Origin: Granulicella aggregans
GTDB lineage: Bacteria > Acidobacteriota > Terriglobia > Terriglobales > Acidobacteriaceae
Length of the DNA stretch: 64,000 nt
Direction of reading: 5' to 3'
Assembly: GCF_014203275.1 (NCBI RefSeq)
Contig: NZ_JACHIP010000002.1
Location: forward strand, 1 to 64,000
Below are positions 9,309-16,831 of the stretch, one piece after another. The notes beneath the pieces are model-generated. The model was given only the letters and a program-made list of their open reading frames with translations, was not told where the DNA came from and did not search any database. Every line of letters begins with the position of its first letter. Positions within the stretch are counted from its first letter, which is position 1. Position numbers and translations under genes: made by a program.

Positions 9309-9402
9309 CATTGCACACCTCTACGCATCCCAATTGTCGCGCTTGTGCTCCGCCTAGCGGCATAGTTGTGGTTCACTACTCAACTGGCGATGTCGTGAAA
9401 AA

Positions 9403-9439
9403 GGGATCGAACTGCCGACGCCAACCTTTTCAGGGCCGC
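9403..9439 (-). pseudogene. Degenerate tRNA-Phe fragment (anticodon arm to T-loop)
   Basis: Thirty-four of 37 bases match 24656-24692 of the intact tRNA-Phe, covering the anticodon stem-loop with GAA, the variable loop and the 5' side of the T-arm. The acceptor stem and 3' end are lost, and the flanking D-arm-like sequence is degraded, so no cloverleaf can form. Probably an old attachment-site scar. Confidence 0.7.
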
Positions 9440-9551
9440 CTTCCAATCTGCTAAGCGGTTAGAATCAGTCTAAGTTGTTGACGTTGCGGACCTTAGACAT
9501 TCACAGTTGTTGTATCTTCTGGTTCTGAGTCGTATGTTCTGGTGCCCAAAA

Positions 9552-9569
9552 TGTGTCCGTATTGTGTCC
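9552..9569 (+). other. TGTGTCC direct pair, candidate arm-type recombinase site
   Basis: Two TGTGTCC units start 11 bp apart, the same architecture as the GGTAC pairs at the island ends but with a different sequence. It lies 62 bp from a tRNA-Ala-like scrap. It could be the residual arm site of a second integrase. Function inferred. Confidence 0.3.
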
Positions 9570-9630
9570 ATCCCGAAACTCGTCTGTCAGAACCTGCAGG
9601 ACCAAGAATTACTCACATCATCGTCATTTC

Positions 9631-9662
9631 AGGATCGAACCGATGACCTCTTCCATGCCATT
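9631..9662 (-). pseudogene. tRNA-Ala(GGC)-like fragment, anticodon loop to T-loop
   Basis: Read on the minus strand, this piece has the ATGGCAT anticodon loop, the 3' side of an anticodon stem, AGGTC and the conserved GGTTCGATCC of a T-arm, as in bacterial tRNA-Ala(GGC). The acceptor and 5' half are missing. It covers the same tRNA sub-region as the tRNA-Phe scraps, which again points to an attachment-site relic. The parental tRNA gene is not in this window. Confidence 0.45.
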
Positions 9663-9778
9663 CAACCCACCAACCGTAACTCATTGAAACCAATGCACTC
9701 CGATGGCTACGGAAAGCATTCAAAGGCACCCATAAATATCCAAGAGCGGATTTTAGCACCCTCGCCAGCACCCGCGGT

Positions 9779-10465
9779 TCATTTGCCCTTCAGGCGGCGT
9801 TTGGAGATGCCATAGAGAGTATTTCCGATGGCGCTCACCTTTACGCTTATCGTTCGTTTGGCAACTCCATCTGCCAGAACCTTCGTGACTTCTTCCTTCG
9901 AAAACTTGTTCAGCTCGGAAAATCCGTTCTGCTTCGAACCCCAATTCCGAAGCCGAAGCGGGCTGAAGAAAGTTCCTTTGTATCTTTCGAGAAACCGGAA
10001 AACGAGATTTTCCGCCTCGGAAGTTTGGGAGAAATCGTCGGTGCCTGGCGTATCCACAATCTGGAGATGAAGTTCTCGACCGGTGGCGCGAATCGACGCT
10101 TGAAGCGCAGCGACGGTTTCTTTCAGCTTATCGACTTCTGCCTGCAGAGCGACGTTTGCATCGATTTGTTCCTTTTTCTGCGTGCTGAGGGCAGTGTCAA
10201 ATTCAATTTCTCCGATCTTCTTCGGGATCAGGCCGATTTCTCGCCACGGAACGACCAAAAGAACGATAGCTCCTAAGCTGTAGAGGAAAATGGTGGTCGC
10301 GGAAACGTCGCTAGGCTTCGTCTTGGGATCAACGATCACCGTGTGAATCAGATAGAAAAGTGCCAAGGCGGCTATTGCTGAAGCGAGGATTATCAGCCAG
10401 ATGCGCCACGCTGGCGTTCCGGTGGGCGAGCTAGTCTCTTCAAGTTGATCAGGGTCGTTGGACAT
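9779..10465 (-). CDS. Two-transmembrane coiled-coil protein, unknown function
   Basis: 228 residues from the ATG at 10465, with GGTGAG upstream; a GTG 15 bp earlier is an alternative. Two hydrophobic helices (about residues 22-45 and 60-78) form an N-terminal hairpin in the membrane. A coiled coil follows at residues 95-135 (KEQIDANVALQAEVDKLKET), then a C-terminal alpha/beta domain of about 80 residues with a winged-helix look (FSKEEVTKVLADGV). It is divergent from the HNH-like gene, 76 bp away. It might link the membrane to DNA or RNA, but no family is recognised. Confidence 0.65.
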   Translation of the reverse strand: MSNDPDQLEETSSPTGTPAWRIWLIILASAIAALALFYLIHTVIVDPKTKPSDVSATTIFLYSLGAIVLLVVPWREIGLIPKKIGEIEFDTALSTQKKEQIDANVALQAEVDKLKETVAALQASIRATGRELHLQIVDTPGTDDFSQTSEAENLVFRFLERYKGTFFSPLRLRNWGSKQNGFSELNKFSKEEVTKVLADGVAKRTISVKVSAIGNTLYGISKRRLKGK

Positions 10466-10541
10466 TGGATGCTTTCTCACCGAAATTCTAACAATTCAGG
10501 GGGCCAAGTTCGGGATTTAGAGTGGATGTCGAGCATAGACC

Positions 10542-11357
10542 ATGAGCAAGCTCCCTATTGGGCAGTGCAAACTCTGCCTCCAAACCCGTGAACTGCAGGA
10601 TAGTCACCTTATGCCTGCCGCGCTCTACCGTCAGGGACGGCTCGACGGCGACCCTAACCCGAACCCGACGATGCTGACTGAGCGAGGAAAAGTTCAGACA
10701 TCGAAGGCGATCAAGGATTTTGTTCTCTGCCGGGACTGCGAACAGCTCTTCAACCGGAACGGGGAGCGGTACGCCATGTCCCAGGTCACTCAGAAGGCGG
10801 GACGATCATTCCCTCTGCTCCGGACGTTGATGGGCTGCCAGAAGACAAAAGAGGCGTACGGATTTACCTATTACGGGCATAGGGTGTCTCCGATGGTGGA
10901 AAGAGACAAGCTCGGGTATTTCGCTTTGAGCGTGTTCTGGCGTGCGGCTGCGCATTATTGGAGCCGGCCGTTCGGAAAACATGACCAGATCGATCTCGGA
11001 TGGCATCAGGAAGCTCTGCGCCTATATCTGATCGGGCTGGCCCCATTTCCGAAAGAGATGATGCTCTATTTCGTCGTCTGCAACGATCCGTTCTCTCAAA
11101 ACCGGTTCTATACCCCGAGCAAGAGCAGTCATCCGGGCAATACGACGACTCACGCATTTCAAGCGCGCGGGCTGAACTTCCTGCTAATGACCGGGAATGA
11201 CATCACGGAGACGATGGGAACGCTTTGCCTCATGTCTGGGTTGGACCGTTGGATAATGGTCCGCAGTTGTCAAGATATGGTGGCCGGAACGCAAGCACGC
11301 CTTGAAATGCAGGCAGAAATCGGGAAGTTGATAGGAGTGTCTAGGAGACAGAATTGA
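10542..11357 (+). CDS. HNH-like treble-clef zinc protein, unknown function
   Basis: 271 residues. A CKLC pair near residue 9, a DSHLMP motif and a second CRDC pair near residue 63 followed by FNRNGE are arranged like a treble-clef HNH-type zinc site, in which His and Asn/Glu could be catalytic. The remaining 190 residues are a mixed alpha/beta region with many aromatic residues and no recognised domain. Proteins of this shape often lie among defence genes, so a nuclease role is possible but not shown. Its TGA overlaps the TTG of the small gene that follows. Confidence 0.65.
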   Translation: MSKLPIGQCKLCLQTRELQDSHLMPAALYRQGRLDGDPNPNPTMLTERGKVQTSKAIKDFVLCRDCEQLFNRNGERYAMSQVTQKAGRSFPLLRTLMGCQKTKEAYGFTYYGHRVSPMVERDKLGYFALSVFWRAAAHYWSRPFGKHDQIDLGWHQEALRLYLIGLAPFPKEMMLYFVVCNDPFSQNRFYTPSKSSHPGNTTTHAFQARGLNFLLMTGNDITETMGTLCLMSGLDRWIMVRSCQDMVAGTQARLEMQAEIGKLIGVSRRQN

Positions 11358-11488
11358 GCGCTATCGCTCCTGCTGTCGGCGAAATGGTTAACGCCATCAA
11401 TGATGGTGACCAAAGCGCAACCGATGCAATGATCGAAGAGTGGAAGGCCTATAAGCGGGCGCAAGGAGACGCAAAGCCTGAAAGTTGA
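11354..11488 (+). CDS. Small protein (44 aa) overlapping the HNH-like gene
   Basis: The frame opens with TTG at 11354, overlapping the upstream TGA as TTGA, and has AGGAGA 6-7 nt upstream, which is good evidence for coupled translation. The product is acidic and helical with an EEWKAYKRAQ segment and no membrane span. Small proteins coupled to a putative nuclease can be modulators or inhibitors; this is inference. A TTG start and short length keep the confidence moderate. Confidence 0.45.
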   Translation: MSAIAPAVGEMVNAINDGDQSATDAMIEEWKAYKRAQGDAKPES

Positions 11489-11505
11489 CTTCCTCTAACC
11501 GTCCC

Positions 11506-13401
11506 CTACTGCGGCTTCTGGCGGGGCGGAAACAGACCATAACGCGGTATCGTCGGATTCTTCGTGAAGTGGGTTGCCTTGAGCAGGAAGTCTGCTGGCG
11601 GCTCCGTGTTGTCCACGATGAATATCTGCTGATCGCCAGCGAAGGCTTCCAAGTGCTGATAAAACCTTGGTTTCAAATCGGTGCCCGATATGCCCTCATC
11701 GTCGATCTTTGGCTCTTTGTAAGCGATGAGCGGTGAATCGAGAACAACGAAGCCTGGGTGCGGCATATTGCGGGAGCGGCAGTATTCGAAAAGGGCAATC
11801 GTGAAAGCCGAATAGGTGATAGCGCATAGCCCAGCGCCCCGGCTCCCGCGCGGTCTGCCTCCGATGACCACGTCGCGCTGGACCTCGTCGAAGTAGACAT
11901 CGGTTGCATCGGGGAAATGCCACTCGTTGAGGACCTTCTCGACTGTCTGGGAGAACTCACGCAAAACGGACTTCGAGATGTATTGCTCGACTGCGGCAGG
12001 ACCGTCTTTTTCCTCTAGTTTCTCGGGTGGCGGCAGCGTCAGAGTCGGTTCATCCAAGCGCCGCTTCAGTATGCGTATGCGCTTAAAAAGGGCCGCAGCT
12101 TGCTGCACGGTTGAGCGCTTTTCAATCAGCGCAGCGTGCTTCTTGCGAGTATCGGAAAAATCAGGTGAAAGGGCAGTATCGATCTGCTGCTGATAATCCT
12201 TCAGTTCACCATCAAGCGTTCCGCGCTCACGAATGACTTCAACCTGCTCCGTCGATAATGCTGTGACGGTTTCATGGAGCTCAGACTGAAGAGTCCTGAT
12301 TTTGGCAATCTCTGCCGCTGCCGCCTTGGTGACGGCTGCGACATTGCCATCGCATGCAGCGTCGTGATGTTGGCCCTCGGGCTGCGCGCCGCACAAGGGG
12401 CATGCCATGGGATCTCTGAGAACGAAGAATTGACCGGATTCTTCTATCGCAAGCAACCGCTTGATGTCGTTGGTATATTGCGCATCGAGCAGCCGGAAAC
12501 GCTGGTGCAGTTCGGTGATCTCATCACGGCGCGCGGTCAGGGTAGCAAAGCGATCATAGACGACTTTGCGCTGTTTGCTGGTATTGGAGATCGTGCCTTC
12601 CATAACCTTCAGGGAAGTCTCAAGCTTGCCAAGGTCCTCTTCGATATCGGTTTCTTCTTTGTCGAGCCCGTCAGGGTTGTCAGTGAACTTCGCCAGTTCC
12701 TCTTCATACCCGTAGATCATCTGTTCTAGCGCTTCCGGCCGCACCGGAGGCCTGCTGACAGGGATAGCCACTTCGAGTTCAGCGGCTGTCTCCGGCGTCA
12801 AGGCGGAATCATCCACGCCAGTCAGTAAGAGCTTGAATACACCGTATTCGCGGGTATAGTCGTGATATTGGCCGTCGTAAAGCGGCGAGATCGCTTGCGT
12901 GATTTTGGGGTAGATGATGACGCAGAGATGTGCGAGTGCCCTGAAGCCAAGTGTTCTGGTCTTGCCAGTCTTGGAATTGAAGAGAATATCTTTTTTGTCG
13001 AGGCCGATCTCCTGCAAGAGCCAATGCGACAGGTTGTTGTAGTTGTCTGTCGTATGGACCGTGGACATGGTCTTCCCGGCCTTCTTGTCGGTCGGCGAGT
13101 CCTTTAGCAGCCCATCGAAACGGCGGAAGCTGCCACCATCGATGCTGCGCAGCAGGGTGTAGTCCTTACCGTCCGCTGTGGTTATGCCAAGCAGTACCCG
13201 GTCGTAACCGGCGCGCTCCGGAATGTCCTTCAGCTTCGATCCGGCCCCGAGCATAAAATCCATGGCCTGCACCAGGAACGTTTTGCCTGTGTCGCTGGAA
13301 CCCCAAAGGATATTGAGACCTGGCTTGAACGTGTATTCGGCGGGTTCCTTCTCAGGGCCAAGGAACCGGATGTACCGAAATTGGAGGGATTTGAACGCCA
13401 T
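11506..13401 (-). CDS. ABC-3C system ATPase (Rad50/SMC-like with zinc hook)
   Basis: 631 residues. Walker A is GSSDTGKT at residues 34-41, a long coiled coil runs from about 225 to 475 and is interrupted by a CPLC motif at 334-337 with a later Cys-His cluster (zinc-hook-like), and the C-terminal lobe has a Walker B-like GFVVLDSPL. This is the split-head architecture of the SMC/Rad50-like ATPases of ABC three-component (ABC-3C) conflict systems. It would bind DNA or DNA ends and gate the nuclease-like partner. It is the third gene of the operon, and its ATG shares one base with the preceding TGA, so translation is tightly coupled. Confidence 0.85.
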   Translation of the reverse strand: MAFKSLQFRYIRFLGPEKEPAEYTFKPGLNILWGSSDTGKTFLVQAMDFMLGAGSKLKDIPERAGYDRVLLGITTADGKDYTLLRSIDGGSFRRFDGLLKDSPTDKKAGKTMSTVHTTDNYNNLSHWLLQEIGLDKKDILFNSKTGKTRTLGFRALAHLCVIIYPKITQAISPLYDGQYHDYTREYGVFKLLLTGVDDSALTPETAAELEVAIPVSRPPVRPEALEQMIYGYEEELAKFTDNPDGLDKEETDIEEDLGKLETSLKVMEGTISNTSKQRKVVYDRFATLTARRDEITELHQRFRLLDAQYTNDIKRLLAIEESGQFFVLRDPMACPLCGAQPEGQHHDAACDGNVAAVTKAAAAEIAKIRTLQSELHETVTALSTEQVEVIRERGTLDGELKDYQQQIDTALSPDFSDTRKKHAALIEKRSTVQQAAALFKRIRILKRRLDEPTLTLPPPEKLEEKDGPAAVEQYISKSVLREFSQTVEKVLNEWHFPDATDVYFDEVQRDVVIGGRPRGSRGAGLCAITYSAFTIALFEYCRSRNMPHPGFVVLDSPLIAYKEPKIDDEGISGTDLKPRFYQHLEAFAGDQQIFIVDNTEPPADFLLKATHFTKNPTIPRYGLFPPRQKPQ

Positions 13402-13892
13402 CAGAATAGCCTCGGCTGTTCAGGCACCTGAAACTCTCGGGACCATTGGTCGTAGATGCGCGTGAGCATCAGGCGAATGTTGTGATCGGTCATTTCGCTG
13501 AACCGATCAACCACCCACTGCGCTCTGTCTTTCAGATCATGAAGGTACTCTGCCGAAAGGGCGTCAAGGAATGGACCGGCATCGTCTTCTGCGCGGTAAG
13601 TGAATCCTGTGACTGTCGCATGGATGCTGACGAGGCCGCGGCTCGCCATCAGCAGCAGACCGCGTTCGATCAATTGGCGCCTGACAAGAAGCTCTCCGGA
13701 ACGGAGCGGGAGGGCTGGATGGATGCTCGGCGGTCCATCGACATCCTCCGTATGAACCATCATGTACTCGAATTCGAGAATGCGTTGCAGGTCCATCTCG
13801 GCCGGATATGAGGCTGCAAGCAGAATCAGGGCGCGCACGCCTGTCTCGATAGGGCTATTGAATGTCTGAAGTCCCTGTATCGTCTCAGCCAT
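13401..13892 (-). CDS. ABC-3C system middle component
   Basis: 163 residues, mostly helical, with the pattern of the small middle component that sits between effector and ATPase genes in ABC-3C systems: an N-terminal NSPIETGVRALILLAASYP start and a winged-helix-like LLVRRQLIERGLLLMASRGLV segment. It probably bridges ATPase and effector, like a kleisin- or MksE-type subunit. It overlaps the upstream effector gene by 8 bp and the ATPase start by 1 bp. The assignment rests on gene order and the recognisable N-terminus. Confidence 0.75.
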   Translation of the reverse strand: MAETIQGLQTFNSPIETGVRALILLAASYPAEMDLQRILEFEYMMVHTEDVDGPPSIHPALPLRSGELLVRRQLIERGLLLMASRGLVSIHATVTGFTYRAEDDAGPFLDALSAEYLHDLKDRAQWVVDRFSEMTDHNIRLMLTRIYDQWSREFQVPEQPRLF

Positions 13893-15168
13893 TCTTCTTC
13901 ACCCATATGAATTTGTCGTCGTTGGCCAGATGGTGGCACAGCCCGTGCTTGTCCTGCGTCTGGATACGGATGCAAAGCGCATTGCAGTTGGGCGTGATGT
14001 TGCCTGCCTGCTGGAGTGTCTGCCCCATGCGCACGTAGCCAGTGGAATAGTCCATCTCGTAGGTATTCACGACGCCATGGTAGATTTCATCGCGAATCGC
14101 ATCGAACGCGCCGGGATCGACGCTATCGCGCGGAAAGTTCCGCAGCGATTCCGCGTAGTAAAAGACTTCGCGTGATCGGTCAAAGTGCTGCCGCAAATCC
14201 GGATGTTCCTCAAGCTGATCGTAGCTGTTAAGCTGCTTCGCCATTTTCTCCGAGTAGACCTCGAACAGCTGTTGGACGTAACGGCTTTCCTTGGTGTGGA
14301 TCTCTTCCGGTGGCGCATCGACCGGAGGACGTTCGGGAAAACTCGCTGTGCCGAAACGTCGTTGATGAAAGATTGTGTTCGCGTGGCCTGCAACCAGCTC
14401 GACCTGAGTCTTGTATTTGAAGATCCGGAAATCGAATTTGTTCAGGTATTCGAGCAGTCTGCCTTCGAGCGGAATGGCGGCGGTATCGGTGATCTTGGTC
14501 TTGCATTGGGCATCCCAATTGTCGATCAGGCCCTTCTTCAATTTTGCAGGATCGGCCAGGAGCTTCTGAAGGCTGAGCCCCACACCCTTCGATGCGGCGA
14601 AGTGATAGTTTTTCGGGACGGTGAACTCACCGCGAAAGGTGTAGTAGACCATCTTGCCGATTTCGACCCACATCTGGCTGGGAGTCAGTTTGCCAGCATA
14701 GCGTTTGCATTGGTAGTTGTCCCAAGGACCGGCGAACTTCTCATCCGACATGAAGCCGATGATGTCCCTTCCCATATCGCCGGAGCCGGACCATCGCTCA
14801 ACATGTTTGTACGATTTGAGGGAATACGCCCATTCCTCGGTGAATTCCTCCCATTGCGCTGGCTCTAAAAGCTCGATCAGCTTGGCGACCGGGAAATTCA
14901 TCCCCGATCCGATCTGGGTAGGTGTGTCGCCGCCAGCTCCAGCGTTCAGCTTCCGAGTTGTGCCATTCACGGGGCTCTTGTCCAAAGCGGGGCGTCCAGC
15001 GGCATATGACTGCATGCCTTGAAATCGGTTTTCGAACCAAGTCGAGCAGTGTTCTTTGAGGTCAGCGGATTGCAACCGCAAGCATATCAAACGAATAGGC
15101 AGACTGTTGGCGGGAGATCCTTCGCAGATATTACTGGCGTCCCGGTTCGTGATCGCACGCCTTGACAT
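13885..15168 (-). CDS. ABC-3C system effector with nuclease-like N-terminal domain
   Basis: 427 residues from the ATG at 15168, chosen for its AAAAGGCG site and because the divergent gene starts 68 bp away; ATGs at 15015 and 14904 are alternatives, and the first 90 residues may be untranslated. After MNFPVAKLIELLEP comes a restriction-endonuclease-like core with GDMGRDI and QCKRY motifs (the D and QxK of the PD-(D/E)xK fold), then a long C-terminal domain typical of ABC-3C effectors. It would be the DNA-cutting arm of the system, released when the ATPase and middle component sense invading DNA. First gene of the operon. Confidence 0.75.
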   Translation of the reverse strand: MSRRAITNRDASNICEGSPANSLPIRLICLRLQSADLKEHCSTWFENRFQGMQSYAAGRPALDKSPVNGTTRKLNAGAGGDTPTQIGSGMNFPVAKLIELLEPAQWEEFTEEWAYSLKSYKHVERWSGSGDMGRDIIGFMSDEKFAGPWDNYQCKRYAGKLTPSQMWVEIGKMVYYTFRGEFTVPKNYHFAASKGVGLSLQKLLADPAKLKKGLIDNWDAQCKTKITDTAAIPLEGRLLEYLNKFDFRIFKYKTQVELVAGHANTIFHQRRFGTASFPERPPVDAPPEEIHTKESRYVQQLFEVYSEKMAKQLNSYDQLEEHPDLRQHFDRSREVFYYAESLRNFPRDSVDPGAFDAIRDEIYHGVVNTYEMDYSTGYVRMGQTLQQAGNITPNCNALCIRIQTQDKHGLCHHLANDDKFIWVKKNG

Positions 15169-15236
15169 ATTCGCCTTTTGTTCGCTTATGATTCTCTCAT
15201 GCTTGAGGTCAGAAAACCGGTGCGCTCGTGGGGCAA

Positions 15237-15464
15237 ATGAACAGAGCCGTGGCGCGCGAGCAAGAGCAACAGCGAAAGTACGACCGCTTCGCCTCGACAA
15301 TCGTGATTGCAGCCTCAATCATTGCAGCGGTTAGCGGTGGCGAAAGTTCCCAGTTGGGATGTGAACGATCGACGTGCATTTTCGTCAGGGTTGCTTCTCA
15401 GATGCAATCGCATTGCATTCTGTGGACTCTAGTAAGCCTGATTAATAAGCCTGAATCGAGATAA
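15237..15464 (+). pseudogene. Truncated small-ORF remnant divergent from ABC-3C
   Basis: The frame starts MNRAVAREQEQQRKYDRFAS and continues into a short hydrophobic helix, which looks like the start of a genuine small protein. After about residue 33 the composition changes to Ser/Cys-rich sequence with no coherent pattern. I read it as a gene start fused to unrelated DNA. The family is not known and the call is weak. Confidence 0.3.
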
Positions 15465-15526
15465 GCGATCGGCACACCGGGCAGGGCGTTCCTTGCCACC
15501 GTAGTAACGTATGCGTGTCGGCATCT

Positions 15527-15564
15527 AATTTCCAATTTCCAAATTGGAAATTCTAGCCTACAAT
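15527..15564 (+). promoter_or_regulatory. Operator and promoter of the toxin-antitoxin pair
   Basis: A perfect inverted repeat, AATTTCCAAATTGGAAATT (15534-15552), has 9-bp arms around one central base and is preceded by an extra AATTTCC half-site at 15527-15533. A TACAAT -10 box at 15559-15564 lies 6 nt before the ATG at 15571, so transcription should start at or next to the start codon, giving a leaderless mRNA. A -35-like TTTCCA at 15536-15541 is inside the palindrome, so a bound repressor would block RNA polymerase. This fits autoregulation by the HTH protein. Confidence 0.7.
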
Positions 15565-15570
15565 TAACCC

Positions 15571-16080
15571 ATGCAAGGCCAGGACATTGCGCTTCTCCTA
15601 AAGCTCGCCATACAGGACGAGTCCCGAGTCCTGTCCAAAAACTTAGCGGAAAGCCTGTTCATCTCTCCGTCCGAGGTCTCGAAATCCCTGAAGCGTAGTG
15701 CCGAATCGGGCTTGCTCCACTTTGCCAATGGCGAAAAAAGAGTGAATCGATTTGCACTCTTGGAGTTCCTGTCCCATGGGTTCAAGTATGTTTTTCCGCC
15801 AGCAAAAGGCTCTCTTGTTCGTGGGGTCCCTACGGCTGTGGCTGCGGAACCTCTGAAGTCGCGCTTTCTGGGCGATGGCGATCCTCCTGAAGTCTGGCCC
15901 TACGCTGAAGGAACAGTTCGAGGAATTTCCATTGAGCCTCTCTACAAAGGCGCGCCCAAAGCCGCTCTGCGAGATCCCAAGTTCTATGCGGTTCTCGCGC
16001 TCTGCGATGCGATCCGTGGCGGGAGAACGAGAGAGCGGAACCTCGCTATCGAACTGCTCGGCAATGAGATCAATGCCTGA
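15571..16080 (+). CDS. Winged-HTH antitoxin-like regulator paired with a nucleotidyltransferase
   Basis: 169 residues. The N-terminus holds a winged helix-turn-helix (about residues 8-65, with LSKNLAESLFISPSEVSKSL as recognition region). The C-terminal 100 residues are a separate domain whose end lies close to the toxin gene. The gene overlaps the downstream nucleotidyltransferase by 8 bp and is preceded by a strong palindromic operator, the standard layout of an autoregulated antitoxin. By analogy with AbiE-type systems it would neutralise the nucleotidyltransferase and repress the operon. Function is inferred from order and domains. Confidence 0.7.
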   Translation: MQGQDIALLLKLAIQDESRVLSKNLAESLFISPSEVSKSLKRSAESGLLHFANGEKRVNRFALLEFLSHGFKYVFPPAKGSLVRGVPTAVAAEPLKSRFLGDGDPPEVWPYAEGTVRGISIEPLYKGAPKAALRDPKFYAVLALCDAIRGGRTRERNLAIELLGNEINA

Positions 16081-16756
16081 CCCAAACTTGCCGCTGCTGG
16101 AAGATGCGGCCAACAAACTTGCTCCTTTTCTGGATGAGATTGTCTTCGTTGGCGGCATCACCTTGGGGCAGCTGATCACCGACAAGGCTGCCGCTCCGAT
16201 TCGTGGTACGACGGACGTTGATGTGATTGCTGAAATCGTCACGTATGCGGATTACATCGCATTCTCGGAACGCCTCCGCGAGGCCCATTTCACAGAAGAC
16301 GCAGGGGAAAAGCCTCTCACCTGCCGGTGGCATAACGGCGCTCTGACAGTGGATGTGTTGGCACTCAACGAAGAAGTGCTTGGGTTCACAAACATCTGGT
16401 ACGAATTGGCGCTTCGCGATGCGTTTACAGTCACTCTGCCGAGCGGACGATCAATCCGCGTCATTACTGCGCCGTTTTTCCTGGGAACGAAGATGGAAGC
16501 TTTTCGTGGGCGCGGCAAGATGGATTTTCAGGCCAGTCATGATCTTGAAGATTTCGTTGCCGTAATCGAGGGGCGGGATACCTTGCTTCAGGAAATTGCA
16601 GAATCTCCGCAGGAGCTTCGGGGCTATCTTGCCGAAGCAGCAGGGACCCTGCTTGCCGAGCGTCGCTTCGTCGATGTGCTTCCTGGATTCGTGCTAGATA
16701 ACGAACGGGTTCCGCTTATACTGGATCGTCTCGCTGGCATCGCACGAGCAGGATAG
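16073..16756 (+). CDS. AbiEii-like nucleotidyltransferase, probable toxin
   Basis: 227 residues from the ATG at 16073; an in-frame ATG 9 bp earlier is possible. The nucleotidyltransferase signature is clear: VGG at residues 26-28 and TTDVD at 46-50, supplying the two metal-binding Asp residues, and a later VDVLAL strand. A basic stretch (KMEAFRGRGKMDF) follows, as in AbiEii/MenT-like enzymes. Such proteins transfer nucleotides to tRNA or other targets and arrest growth when free. It is translationally coupled to the HTH gene. The length is shorter than classical AbiEii, so the exact subfamily is open. Confidence 0.75.
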   Translation: MPDPNLPLLEDAANKLAPFLDEIVFVGGITLGQLITDKAAAPIRGTTDVDVIAEIVTYADYIAFSERLREAHFTEDAGEKPLTCRWHNGALTVDVLALNEEVLGFTNIWYELALRDAFTVTLPSGRSIRVITAPFFLGTKMEAFRGRGKMDFQASHDLEDFVAVIEGRDTLLQEIAESPQELRGYLAEAAGTLLAERRFVDVLPGFVLDNERVPLILDRLAGIARAG

Positions 16757-16831
16757 AGTCACAGCATAGGGTTTCAGCCCTCGCACGAACTCACTGGAAT
16801 AGTTAGTTCCCACGCTGAGTAAGAAGGGGCG

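Noticed and set aside
9403..9662. Functional extra tRNA genes
   Set aside because: The fragments lack acceptor stems and a pairing T-arm, so neither can fold as a tRNA.
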